64,000 nt of DNA from Polynucleobacter sp. AP-Capit-er-40B-B4 (GTDB lineage: Bacteria > Pseudomonadota > Gammaproteobacteria > Burkholderiales > Burkholderiaceae), in NCBI RefSeq assembly GCF_018882245.1, contig NZ_JACVOV010000002.1:124001-188000 (forward strand), written 5' to 3'. Shown here piece after piece: positions 54,595 through 63,099 of this stretch. Under the pieces are notes generated by a model, which worked only from the letters and a program-made list of their open reading frames with translations, made no database searches and was not told the origin of the DNA. How positions within the stretch are numbered: the stretch's first letter is position 1; every line of letters starts with the position of its first letter. A program made the position numbers and the translations under genes.

Positions 54595-54620
54595 GATGTG
54601 GTCTAGCCTAAAGGTGACGC

Positions 54621-57329
54621 TTAAGCGTCACCTGCCGTGTCGTCAGTAGAGTCGGTTGCTGGATCCGCAGTGACATCACCTTCTTCTGCATCATCAGTCT
54701 CATCATCTGAGTCGCTTTCAGCAATGCGTTGCAAGCCAGATAAACGAGTGCCTTCATCCACGTTAATCAAAGTCACGCCTTGAGTAGCGCGACCCATCTC
54801 ACGGATTTCAGAAACACGTGTACGCACCAAGACACCGCCAGTAGTGATCAACATAATTTGATCTTCTGGAGATACCAATGAGGCTGCTACAACTTTACCG
54901 TTACGCTCTGAAGTCTGAATAGCAATCATGCCCTTAGTACCGCGGCCATGACGGGTGTATTCAGCGATTGGCGTACGTTTGCCATACCCATTTTCCGTAG
55001 CAGTCAATACGCTGCTTGGAATAGCAATGCCGTTTGCATCAACTACAGCCGCCTCAACACCTTCCGCCGCTTCTGCTGGAGCAACTAACATCGCAATCAC
55101 TTGATGACCTTCACCGAGGTTCATGCCACGCACACCGCGCGCGGTGCGACCCATTGGGCGAACATCGTTCTCATCGAATCGCACGGCTTTACCGGCGTCA
55201 GAGAACAACATCACGTCGTGTTGACCATCTGTAATTGCAGCACCAACTAAGAAATCGTTCTCATTCAAATCCACAGCAATAATGCCGGCCTTACGTGGGT
55301 TAGAGAAGTCAGACAAACGCGTCTTCTTCACAGTACCCAAGCTCGTAGCCATAAATACATACTGATCGTCTTGGTAACCCTTAATTGGCAGAATCACCGT
55401 AATCTTCTCGCCTTCAATCAGCGGGAACATATTGACGATTGGCTTGCCACGAGATGTACGACTTCCTTGCGGCACTTCCCAAACTTTGAGCCAGTACATA
55501 CGACCACGATCAGAGAAGCAAAGAATCGTGTCATGTGTATTTGCTACGAAGAGCGTTTCGATCCAATCTTCATTCTTAGTAGCAGCAGCTTGCTTGCCGC
55601 GTCCACCACGTTTTTGCGCACGGTATTCGCTCAGCGGCTGACTCTTCATATAACCAGTATTTGAAAGTGTCACCACTAAATCTTGCGGCGTAATCAAATC
55701 TTCAGTGAAGAGTTCGGTTGCATTCATTTCAATAAATGAACGACGACCTGTATCGCCACCAGCAATACCAAATTCAGATTGAACTTCTTTTAATTCAGTT
55801 TCAATGACTTGAGTGACACGCTCTGGCTTCGCTAACAAATCGAGTAAGTCAGAAATCTCTGCCATTACTTCTTTATATTCGTTAACGATCTTGTCTTGCT
55901 CAAGACCAGTCAAGCGTTGCAAACGCATCTGCAAAATTTCTTGCGCTTGACTATCTGATAAACGATACAAGCCCGTAGTTTGCATACCGTACTCAGGCAA
56001 CAATCCCTCTGGGCGATAAGCGTTACGACCGCCTGGGGTATCGGTCTCAGCACGAGCCAACATCTCGCGCACCATGGATGAATCCCATGCTTTGCCCATC
56101 AACTCTTGTTTAGCAATCACCGGGTTCGCAGCAGCTTTAATAATCGCGATGAACTCATCGATGTTTGCTAATGCAACTGCCAAACCTTCTAAGACGTGAC
56201 CACGATCGCGCGCTTTACGTAATTCAAAAATCGTGCGACGTGTAACTACTTCACGACGATGTTGTAAGAAGTACTCCAGCATTTGCTTCAAGTTCAACAA
56301 GCGTGGTTGGTTATCTACCAATGCCACCATGTTCATACCGAAGTTATCTTGTAGTTGAGTGCTCTTATACAAATTATTGAGAACGACTTCAGGCACTTCA
56401 CCGCGCTTCAACTCAATCACAACGCGCATACCGGATTTATCTGACTCGTCACGCAAATCAGAAATGCCTTCAACTTTTTTCTCGTTTACTAACTCAGCAA
56501 TGCGCTCGAGCAAGTTCTTTTTATTAACTTGGTATGGCAACTCATCAACGATGATGGCTTGACGCGCGCCCTTATCCAAGTCTTCGAAGTGAGTCTTTGC
56601 ACGCATAACCACGCGCCCACGGCCAGTGCGATAGCCCTCACGAACCCCTTGAACGCCATAAATAATGCCGGCGGTAGGGAAATCTGGGGCTGGAATGATC
56701 TCAATGAGCTCATCAATCGTGCATTCTGGGTTGTGCAGGACATGTAAACAGGCCGTAACAACCTCATCCAGGTTATGCGGAGGGATATTGGTTGCCATAC
56801 CCACTGCGATGCCAGAACTGCCGTTTATGAGCAAATTAGGCACTTTGGCAGGCAGAATCAGGGGTTCTTTCTCGCTACCGTCGTAATTTGGCCCAAAATC
56901 GACCGTTTCCTTGTCCAAATCGGCCAAAAGCTCATGGGCGATCTTGCGGAGGCGGATCTCGGTGTACCGCATGGCGGCCGCGTTATCGCCGTCTACGGAG
57001 CCAAAGTTGCCTTGCCCGTCAACCAGCATATAGCGCAAGGAGAAGTCCTGGGCCATCCGAACGATCGTGTCATACACCGCAGAATCACCGTGCGGGTGGT
57101 ATTTACCGATTACATCGCCAACTATACGGGCAGATTTTTTGTAAGCTCGGTTCCAATCGTTGTTTAATTCATACATCGCGAATAAGACCCGGCGGTGAAC
57201 CGGTTTGAGGCCATCACGCACGTCTGGCAGGGCTCTGCCGACGATGACACTCATTGCGTAGTCCAAATAGGACCGCCGCATTTCGTCTTCGAGGGATATT
57301 GGTAGTGTTTCTTTAGCGGCTTGTTCCAT
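54621..57329 (-). CDS. gyrA: DNA gyrase subunit A
   Basis: A 902-residue subunit of the type II topoisomerase that introduces negative supercoils. The catalytic Tyr122 lies in RYTEIRLRK; the quinolone-determining region [17 protein letters not shown] has Ser83 and Asp87, the susceptible residues. The GyrA box that is needed for DNA wrapping reads QKRGGRG (variant of QRRGGKG) at the start of the beta-pinwheel C-terminal domain. An acidic tail of about 35 residues rich in Asp, Glu and Thr ends the protein. It begins a run of minus-strand genes down to hldD and is divergent from the OmpA-like gene. Confidence 0.98.
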   Translation of the reverse strand: MEQAAKETLPISLEDEMRRSYLDYAMSVIVGRALPDVRDGLKPVHRRVLFAMYELNNDWNRAYKKSARIVGDVIGKYHPHGDSAVYDTIVRMAQDFSLRYMLVDGQGNFGSVDGDNAAAMRYTEIRLRKIAHELLADLDKETVDFGPNYDGSEKEPLILPAKVPNLLINGSSGIAVGMATNIPPHNLDEVVTACLHVLHNPECTIDELIEIIPAPDFPTAGIIYGVQGVREGYRTGRGRVVMRAKTHFEDLDKGARQAIIVDELPYQVNKKNLLERIAELVNEKKVEGISDLRDESDKSGMRVVIELKRGEVPEVVLNNLYKSTQLQDNFGMNMVALVDNQPRLLNLKQMLEYFLQHRREVVTRRTIFELRKARDRGHVLEGLAVALANIDEFIAIIKAAANPVIAKQELMGKAWDSSMVREMLARAETDTPGGRNAYRPEGLLPEYGMQTTGLYRLSDSQAQEILQMRLQRLTGLEQDKIVNEYKEVMAEISDLLDLLAKPERVTQVIETELKEVQSEFGIAGGDTGRRSFIEMNATELFTEDLITPQDLVVTLSNTGYMKSQPLSEYRAQKRGGRGKQAAATKNEDWIETLFVANTHDTILCFSDRGRMYWLKVWEVPQGSRTSRGKPIVNMFPLIEGEKITVILPIKGYQDDQYVFMATSLGTVKKTRLSDFSNPRKAGIIAVDLNENDFLVGAAITDGQHDVMLFSDAGKAVRFDENDVRPMGRTARGVRGMNLGEGHQVIAMLVAPAEAAEGVEAAVVDANGIAIPSSVLTATENGYGKRTPIAEYTRHGRGTKGMIAIQTSERNGKVVAASLVSPEDQIMLITTGGVLVRTRVSEIREMGRATQGVTLINVDEGTRLSGLQRIAESDSDDETDDAEEGDVTADPATDSTDDTAGDA

Positions 57330-57488
57330 CTGGAAATAATATCATTTTGATGACAGGTAGGCCCTATGCTAAGATTCTGTCAGTTTGTACGAAATTGAGA
57401 TGTGTCGCTTTGCAGTTTTTGCATCAAGGTAGGGCGAATTACATTTAAGTTTGACTTTAATTAAAAAAGAGATTTTTGAGGACTAAAA
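57330..57488. promoter_or_regulatory. Divergent promoter region of gyrA and the OmpA-like gene
   Basis: 159 nt between two divergent genes. On the plus side a strong ribosome-binding sequence TTGAGGAC lies before the OmpA-like ATG, and an AT-rich stretch precedes it. I cannot define promoter boxes with confidence. Confidence 0.4.
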
Positions 57489-58061
57489 ATGAACAAAACC
57501 CTAAAAGTGTTGCTGGCTTCTGTTATCACTGTTTCAGCTACTGCTGTTTCTGCACAAAATGTTGATAACTGGGTAAACAGCTCAGGCTTGAATTGGAAAA
57601 ACGGTGATGGCACATTGTGCTGGCGCGATAGCAACTGGACACCTGCAACTGCATCCAAAGGTTGTGACGGTGCTTTGACTGCTGCTCCTGCTTCTGGCGT
57701 TAGCCAAAGCAAGATTACTTTGCAAGCTGACACACTTTATGACTTCAACAAGTCTGATTTGAAACCAGAAGGTAAAGCTACTTTGGACAAGATCGCTGCT
57801 GACTTAAGCAAGATCAAGTTGGAAGTAATCATTGCTGTTGGTAACACTGACAGCGTTGGTACAGATGCATACAACATGGCCCTCGGTCAGCGTCGTGCGC
57901 AATCTGTTAAGACATACTTGGTAAGCAAGGGTGTTGACGGTAGCCGTATCTACACAGAATCTAAAGGCAAGAGCAATCCAGTTGCATCAAACGCAACTGC
58001 TGAAGGCCGCGCTAAGAACCGCCGTACTGACATCGAAGTTGTTGGTACAGCAGCTAAGTAA
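57489..58061 (+). CDS. OmpA-family outer-membrane/peptidoglycan-binding protein
   Basis: A 190-residue protein with a signal peptide (MNKTLKVLLASVITVSATAV, cleaved near SAQ) and a C-terminal OmpA-like peptidoglycan-binding domain (75-185): ITLQADTLYDFNKSDLKPEG, NTDSVGTDAYNMALGQRRAQ (the usual HTD is NTD), and TAEGRAKNRRTDIEVVGT with the meso-DAP-binding Asp/Arg. Residues 20-70 are a short Trp/Gly-rich region, not a beta-barrel, so it is a periplasmic linker to the wall rather than a porin. The codon choice is strongly biased to common codons, which suggests high expression. A strong terminator follows. Confidence 0.92.
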   Translation: MNKTLKVLLASVITVSATAVSAQNVDNWVNSSGLNWKNGDGTLCWRDSNWTPATASKGCDGALTAAPASGVSQSKITLQADTLYDFNKSDLKPEGKATLDKIAADLSKIKLEVIIAVGNTDSVGTDAYNMALGQRRAQSVKTYLVSKGVDGSRIYTESKGKSNPVASNATAEGRAKNRRTDIEVVGTAAK

Positions 58062-58075
58062 TTCACTTTACTTGT

Positions 58076-58105
58076 AAAAAAGCCCGCTTCTAGCGGGCTT
58101 TTTTA
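58076..58105 (+). terminator. Rho-independent terminator after the OmpA-like gene
   Basis: AGCCCGCT-TCT-AGCGGGCT, an 8-bp perfect GC-rich stem, is flanked by A and T runs (six T after it). It is close to ideal. Confidence 0.92.
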
Positions 58106-58157
58106 TTTCCGCTATATTCGTAAACTTCTTCAATAGCTTCACAGATAGCCAATCACT

Positions 58158-58847
58158 ATGAACGTCGACCAGTCAGAAATCGCCAAATTTAGCGCCCTAG
58201 CCCATCGCTGGTGGGATCCTAATAGCGAATTCAAGCCCCTGCATGCCATTAATCCTTTGCGACTGAACTGGATTAAATCCTTTGTGGGTCTGAACGGCAA
58301 AAAAGTAGTTGATATTGGTTGCGGTGGCGGCATATTGGCAGAATCGATTTCTCAATCGGGTGCAGAGACCACTGGTATTGACTTATCTGAAAAGGCGCTC
58401 AAAGTAGCTGAGTTACATGCACTTGAAGTCGGTGCCAACCTCACATATCGCTCCATCTCTGCAGAAGCACTTGCAGAAGAGCAACCAGAACAATACGACG
58501 TAGTGACCTGCATGGAAATGCTTGAGCACGTACCTGATCCAGCATCTGTAGTTCGCGCTTGCGCCAAACTCTGCAAACCCGGAGGCACATTATTTTTTAG
58601 CACCCTCAATCGCAGCCCTAAGTCCTACCTATTTGCGATTATTGGCGCTGAATATATTCTTAAACTGCTTCCCAAAGGTACTCACGAATACGCTAAATTC
58701 ATCAAGCCTTCGGAGTTAGTTGCGTTTACACGTCATGCAGGCCTAGAGATGGTCGGCATCAAAGGATTGAGCTACAACCCACTGACTCAGGTATATAGCC
58801 TAGGTGATGATGTCGATGTGAATTACATGATCGCCGTCAGAAAGTAA
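58158..58847 (+). CDS. ubiG: Ubiquinone biosynthesis O-methyltransferase
   Basis: A 229-residue SAM enzyme that performs both O-methylations of ubiquinone. The SAM motif is [40 protein letters not shown] and the [20 protein letters not shown] segment are UbiG-specific. It lies 7 nt before gph, the ubiG-gph pairing seen in many proteobacteria. Confidence 0.95.
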   Translation: MNVDQSEIAKFSALAHRWWDPNSEFKPLHAINPLRLNWIKSFVGLNGKKVVDIGCGGGILAESISQSGAETTGIDLSEKALKVAELHALEVGANLTYRSISAEALAEEQPEQYDVVTCMEMLEHVPDPASVVRACAKLCKPGGTLFFSTLNRSPKSYLFAIIGAEYILKLLPKGTHEYAKFIKPSELVAFTRHAGLEMVGIKGLSYNPLTQVYSLGDDVDVNYMIAVRK

Positions 58848-58854
58848 TCGATAG

Positions 58855-59535
58855 ATGAGCAAGCTTTTCAGTCCCTATGCAGGCATCTTTTTCGATCTAG
58901 ATGGCACGCTAGCGGACACTGCCCCAGATTTAGTGGCAGCCACCAACAAATTACTGGTCGCCCGCAATCTCACACCTAAGCCCTATGAGTTTCTGCGTCC
59001 TTATGCCTCAGCTGGCGCTCGCGGCTTACTCGAAGGCGCCTTTGGAATCAGCCCAGATCATGAGGATTTTGTTGTGCTACGTGATGAGTTTTTCAGCAAC
59101 TATGAAAAAGCTCTACTCGTTGATAGCAAGCTATTTGATGGAATAGATCATTTGCTCGATCAAATGGATGCTGCGAGGCTGCCCTGGGGAATCATCACCA
59201 ATAAAAGCGAGCGCTTTACCAATCCGCTAACTGATCTCATGGGCCTACGTCAGCGTGCCGTTTCCACTGTTTCTGGCGATACCACCCCATATTCCAAGCC
59301 ACATCCAGAGCCGATTCTGCATGCGGCCAGATCTAGCAACATTGATCCAAATAAATCAATTTATGTTGGGGACGATATTAGAGACGTTTTGGCCGGCAAA
59401 GCTGCCGGGATGAAGACTGTGGCTGCCGCTTATGGCTACTGCGGCTGTAAAGAGCCTCCAGAGGCCTGGGGTGCGGATTACATCGCTAACAATCCCCTCG
59501 ATTTGCTGCAAATCATCTTTCCCAACAGGGACTAA
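58855..59535 (+). CDS. gph: Phosphoglycolate phosphatase (HAD family)
   Basis: A 226-residue HAD phosphatase. Motif I is GIFFDLDGTLADTAPDLVAA, motif II the ITNKSERF segment, motif III the Lys in SKPHPEPILHAA, and motif IV YVGDDIRDVLAGKAAGM. It removes 2-phosphoglycolate made in DNA repair. Coupled to ubiG. The exact substrate could differ within the family (for example MupP-like N-acetylmuramate-6-phosphatase). Confidence 0.88.
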   Translation: MSKLFSPYAGIFFDLDGTLADTAPDLVAATNKLLVARNLTPKPYEFLRPYASAGARGLLEGAFGISPDHEDFVVLRDEFFSNYEKALLVDSKLFDGIDHLLDQMDAARLPWGIITNKSERFTNPLTDLMGLRQRAVSTVSGDTTPYSKPHPEPILHAARSSNIDPNKSIYVGDDIRDVLAGKAAGMKTVAAAYGYCGCKEPPEAWGADYIANNPLDLLQIIFPNRD

Positions 59536-59595
59536 AGATATTCAACAATTTAAAGCTAGCGGCTTTAAAATAAGAGGTTCCAATGCATGCAATCT

Positions 59596-59954
59596 GGGAC
59601 CGACATGGTTTCGACGTGGATTACAAAGCATCAAGGGCATACCGAGGACCCGTTATCTCGTAAATCAATGGGAATGTAATAACTGCTAACGACGAACGTT
59701 ACGCACTAGCCGCTTAATTGCGGTTGCCCCTGAACTGATTCTCTCTTGGGTCAGGTAGCGCAAGCTACATCAGGGTCATATACAAGAGATAAGACTATTT
59801 TGTGTCACGAAGAATAGTACGAAAACCTAGTGAATCGTCAGTGAGGAACGTGTCAGTCCGTGCCTAACTGGTTAAATCAAATGATATGACTAAGTATGTA
59901 GAACTTGTTGTGGAGGATTTGCGGACGCGGGTTCGATTCCCGCCGGTTCCACCA
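59596..59954 (+). ncRNA. ssrA: Transfer-messenger RNA (tmRNA)
   Basis: A 359-nt tmRNA that rescues stalled ribosomes with SmpB. The tRNA-like ends pair: GGGACCG at 59596-59602 with CGGTTCC at 59944-59950, followed by ACCA, so the CCA is encoded. The 3' part GGACGCGGGTTCGATTCCCG is the T-arm. The tag reading frame runs 59685-59717 and encodes ANDERYALAA followed by TAA; with the charged Ala the tag is AANDERYALAA. The G-A rich conserved start GACCGACATGGTTTCGACG agrees with other tmRNAs. The tag resembles the ANDERFALAA tags of Burkholderia. Confidence 0.97.
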
Positions 59955-59974
59955 ATTTGAAGTCAGTAACAAAC

Positions 59975-60004
59975 AAACGCCACCTATCAAGGTGGCGTTT
60001 TGCT
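59975..60004 (+). terminator. Rho-independent terminator after ssrA
   Basis: CGCCACCT-ATCA-AGGTGGCG, an 8-bp perfect stem (59978-59997), is followed by TTTTGCTTTT. It ends the tmRNA transcript; the convergent receptor gene stops 28 nt further on. Confidence 0.9.
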
Positions 60005-60031
60005 TTTCTTAAAACCAATTAATAAGTTTTA

Positions 60032-62110
60032 TTAATTGAACTGATAACTCATGCCAGCCTGAAAGTTAAGTGGTGCTCCAGCAAAAATACCATCAGGACT
60101 GCGACTAGAAATATAGCGCTTATCAAAAACGTTATTAATTACTCCGAATACCTTCCAATCTTTATTAATAGCGTAGTTAGCACTCCAATTTACTGTCGTA
60201 AAGGCAGGTACCTCACCTAAAGTTCCAATGGTATTTGGAACAATAGTATTTGCTGAGTCAGCATACTGGGCAGAGACATAATTCAGACTAACCAAGGTAT
60301 TGAAGCCATTCTTTTCATAACTCACACCAAGATTGGATGTGAGCTTGGGGGTATAAGGAATGCGATTGCCATCTCGCCCCAAAGAATTCGTCCCAACAAA
60401 CTTTGCAACCGGTATGTAAGTGCCATTGGCATTAATAGCCCAACCATAACCCAACTCATAACCAAGGGATGCCTCAGCCCCCTGATGCAAACTCTTACCT
60501 CCGTTAGCTTTGGAAATTCCCGCGGCCAAACTTTGGTTCACAATTTGATTGCTAAAGTTCATGCTAAAGATAGCCGAATCATAGGAGAACGCTCCTGAGC
60601 GCCCACGCATACCTAATTCCATATTGGTGGAGCGCTCTGGAGCCAACTGCTGATCAACCCCCTTATCGTCAATTGCCGTAGCTAGTTGAGCTGGTGCAAA
60701 TCCTTTGTAAATACTGCTATAGACTTGTGCTTGAGGGATGATCTGCCAGGTCGCCCCAATTTGTGGAATGGTTTCCACATTCTTAGCGCTACCCGATTTA
60801 CCAGTGATGACATTTGAACGAGTTTGGTTGTAGCTTTCAACTCGCACCCCTGGAATTAAAGCGAAGTTATCCGTCAATAGAAATCGATTCTGACCATACA
60901 AGGCAATCGAGTTAGCCTTATTGTCCTCATGAAGCGAAACTCGCCCGGAATACGCCAATGTTTTTGAGCTCACCAACTGATTAATTTGAGATTCCGTATG
61001 TAAGCGCACTCCAAACTCTGCTTCGTTAGCGATTCCCAAAGCCTTATACGCATGATTTACTCGAGAATCCATACCCAGCATTTGAAACTCTCGATTACGG
61101 CCAACTAGACAGTCAGAGCCAACATTGCAGACCTTAAATATCGTAGCGTCTTGGGTTCGATTCGCGATGCTTTGTCGCCAATAGTCTCGGGATAACTTGC
61201 TCCAATACATCAAAGTATTTATTTTGGTATCTGAATTAACTTCTACAGAGTGATTGATATCTACGGCATTTCTTTGAGTAATAAAACGGTCATTAGGCGC
61301 CGGATTCTCTTTAGTGCGGTTGGTATATTGAGTGGGGCGCAGACCCACATAAGACGTATTGATATTATTATCGTAATGCGTGTACTTAATACTGAGCCAC
61401 TGATTTTGCGCAATCTCAATGCCGCCCTTCATTAAGATGTCGTACATCTTAAAACCATTCCCCTGGTATCCGCTAGACTCTGACTGAATCAGGTTAATTC
61501 CGCCAATTGCACCATTTGTAGATGACTTGCCTCCAGCCTCTATCTCTGCCAAACGATACCCATAATTGCCAACCTTGCCGGTTAATTTAAAGCCATGTGA
61601 CGGTGTTTTTGTAAGGTAATTAACTACCCCGCCAATATTGGATGGACCATATTGAAGACCAGATGCACCCTTTAACACTTCAATTCCACCAATGCGTTCA
61701 ACTGGAGGGCTGTAGTAAGAGGCATTAGAAATAAATAGGCTGGGCTGAATTGGTGCGCCGTCCTCAAGCAATAGCACTTTCGAGCTACGACTTGGATTTA
61801 AACCTCGAATACCAATATTCGGAATGGCGCCAAACCCACCCTCATCACCTCGAATATTGACACCAGGAACTGTCCTTAAAACATCTTGCAATGATTGGGG
61901 CTGCAGCTCCTCCATCCTCTTTTGATCAATCACATCCACCGTCCCGGGAATTTTGCTCAAGGCATTTTGCTCGCGACCAACAATATCAATTCTGGGTAAT
62001 TCAATATCTTGAGCTTTGACCCAGCTTGAAAAAGAGCTTCCGCACAATAATGCAATTGATGAAAACCAGGCGAGCCTATTTCGATAACACAAAACATCTT
62101 GATGCTTCAT
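60032..62110 (-). CDS. TonB-dependent outer-membrane receptor (FecA-like)
   Basis: A 692-residue outer-membrane receptor. A signal peptide ends near VKAQ; IELPRIDIVG may hold the TonB box; the plug domain (about 50-170) has SLQDVLRTVPGVNIRGDEGG, NIGIRGLNPSRSSKVLLLED and RIGGIEVLKGASGLQYGPSN; the rest is a 22-strand barrel ending in FQAGMSYQFN with the terminal aromatic residue. The sequence is closest to ferric-citrate (FecA-like) receptors, but it is the third gene after tonB and hemP, which points to haem. The haem-receptor FRAP/NPNL motif is not seen clearly (GFAPAQLATA, APERSTNMELG). The substrate is therefore undecided. ATG with GGAGATGG in front. Confidence 0.92.
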   Translation of the reverse strand: MKHQDVLCYRNRLAWFSSIALLCGSSFSSWVKAQDIELPRIDIVGREQNALSKIPGTVDVIDQKRMEELQPQSLQDVLRTVPGVNIRGDEGGFGAIPNIGIRGLNPSRSSKVLLLEDGAPIQPSLFISNASYYSPPVERIGGIEVLKGASGLQYGPSNIGGVVNYLTKTPSHGFKLTGKVGNYGYRLAEIEAGGKSSTNGAIGGINLIQSESSGYQGNGFKMYDILMKGGIEIAQNQWLSIKYTHYDNNINTSYVGLRPTQYTNRTKENPAPNDRFITQRNAVDINHSVEVNSDTKINTLMYWSKLSRDYWRQSIANRTQDATIFKVCNVGSDCLVGRNREFQMLGMDSRVNHAYKALGIANEAEFGVRLHTESQINQLVSSKTLAYSGRVSLHEDNKANSIALYGQNRFLLTDNFALIPGVRVESYNQTRSNVITGKSGSAKNVETIPQIGATWQIIPQAQVYSSIYKGFAPAQLATAIDDKGVDQQLAPERSTNMELGMRGRSGAFSYDSAIFSMNFSNQIVNQSLAAGISKANGGKSLHQGAEASLGYELGYGWAINANGTYIPVAKFVGTNSLGRDGNRIPYTPKLTSNLGVSYEKNGFNTLVSLNYVSAQYADSANTIVPNTIGTLGEVPAFTTVNWSANYAINKDWKVFGVINNVFDKRYISSRSPDGIFAGAPLNFQAGMSYQFN

Positions 62111-62195
62111 ATACCATCTCCAGTGATAACAACAAAAAAATCGCTGGCTATATGCATATGAAGATGCTCTTGCTGGCTAGTAAGCTATTTCATTT

Positions 62196-62375
62196 TTACT
62201 TCGTCAGAATAAGTTTTCCCAATTTAGTAATGCGCAATTGATAAGTTTGTCCGTCATGTGTAATGAAGATTTGCTTTCTCTGACCAAGCAGAACGGAACT
62301 TGAAACAGTCTTTGGGAAAATCTCAGGTGCTCGCATGTATTTCAAATCAATATCTGTGGTTTTGTACTCGGTCAA
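62196..62375 (-). CDS. hemP: Hemin uptake protein HemP
   Basis: A 59-residue protein of the HemP/HmuP family, associated with haem-iron uptake; in some bacteria it is needed for full expression of the haem receptor. The C-terminal signature is complete: SSVLLGQRKQIFITHDGQTY followed by QLRITKLGKLILTK. I prefer the TTG at 62375, because GGAAGGA lies 6 nt before it and it starts only 3 nt after the tonB stop codon; an in-frame ATG at 62336 would give 46 residues. It sits between tonB and the receptor gene on the same strand. Confidence 0.88.
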   Translation of the reverse strand: MTEYKTTDIDLKYMRAPEIFPKTVSSSVLLGQRKQIFITHDGQTYQLRITKLGKLILTK

Positions 62376-62378
62376 GCG

Positions 62379-62942
62379 CTATCCTTCCAGACTAAAATGA
62401 ACGGGGGCCTGAAAACACTGTGAAGAATGGCTGATTGTTGAGATAAGCGGGCGAAATCTCCATTGCGACAAGGTGGCGAGCGCCGACCTATCTAGACTCT
62501 GAAAGCCTGAACTCTTGAAAACACTGGCTTCATCCACAAAACCGGCTGGGTTAACGCACAACTTAATCATCACCAAGCCCTGCTCTCTCAGCTTTCTACT
62601 TAAGAATGGGTAGTTTGGCTTGGGATTATGTAGAACTTGCCTGGGAATTAAGCCCAATGAGCTACTACCCCCTGCCTCCCCATTGCTTACAGAAGGCCCC
62701 TCAGAAGGCCTGGGGTCGAGATTTTCCGCAGGGGTAATTGCGGTCGTTTTAGGCATTAACGCGTCTTTACGCTGACTGGGTTGTTGTGTGCGCTGATTCA
62801 CTAAATTCACCATCATGGATTCTGAAGTGAGCGATCTTTCACTCTCAAAAGATGAAGGCGCAAACAATAGCCAGGCCAAAAGATGGATTGTGACTACACC
62901 TGAAATAATAAAAATATTTCTAGGCGGGAAACTACGGAGCAA
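62379..62942 (-). CDS. TonB-family energy transducer
   Basis: A 187-residue protein with an N-terminal membrane anchor (NIFIISGVVTIHLLAWLLFA), a Pro/Ser-rich periplasmic linker and a C-terminal TonB domain (YPFLSRKLREQGLVMIKLCV, SSGFQSLDRSALATLSQWRF), including the YP and the W-x-F motif. It passes proton-motive energy to the TonB-dependent receptor encoded two genes downstream. The start codon is TTG at 62942, with AAGGAAG 5 nt upstream. exbB and exbD are not in the window. Cys at positions near 140 and 178 could form a disulfide. Confidence 0.88.
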   Translation of the reverse strand: MLRSFPPRNIFIISGVVTIHLLAWLLFAPSSFESERSLTSESMMVNLVNQRTQQPSQRKDALMPKTTAITPAENLDPRPSEGPSVSNGEAGGSSSLGLIPRQVLHNPKPNYPFLSRKLREQGLVMIKLCVNPAGFVDEASVFKSSGFQSLDRSALATLSQWRFRPLISTISHSSQCFQAPVHFSLEG

Positions 62943-63099
62943 ATGACTTCCTTAAAAGTTAAATAAGTAAAGAGCAGGAAATTGAACTGATAAAACTTTC
63001 AGTAACTACGGACTCTTCACAAACATTTTAAGGATGATGCATTTGATAAACAACCACAATCCCAATGGGGACGGGGTTCGTAGGGATATTGTTGTGTTA
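62943..63099 (-). promoter_or_regulatory. Region upstream of tonB-hemP-receptor
   Basis: 157 nt that should carry the promoter for tonB. Two AT-rich stretches (around 62986-63000 and 63034-63050) only faintly resemble a Fur box, so iron control is expected from the gene function but not shown. An imperfect hairpin (63050-63096) follows the end of the methyltransferase gene. Confidence 0.35.

Noticed and set aside
54621..57329. Quinolone-resistance change in GyrA
   Set aside because: Ser83 and Asp87 are both present, so the known resistance positions are wild type.
62943..63099. A Fur box in front of tonB
   Set aside because: The best AT-rich stretches match the 19-bp consensus at too few positions to claim a site by eye.
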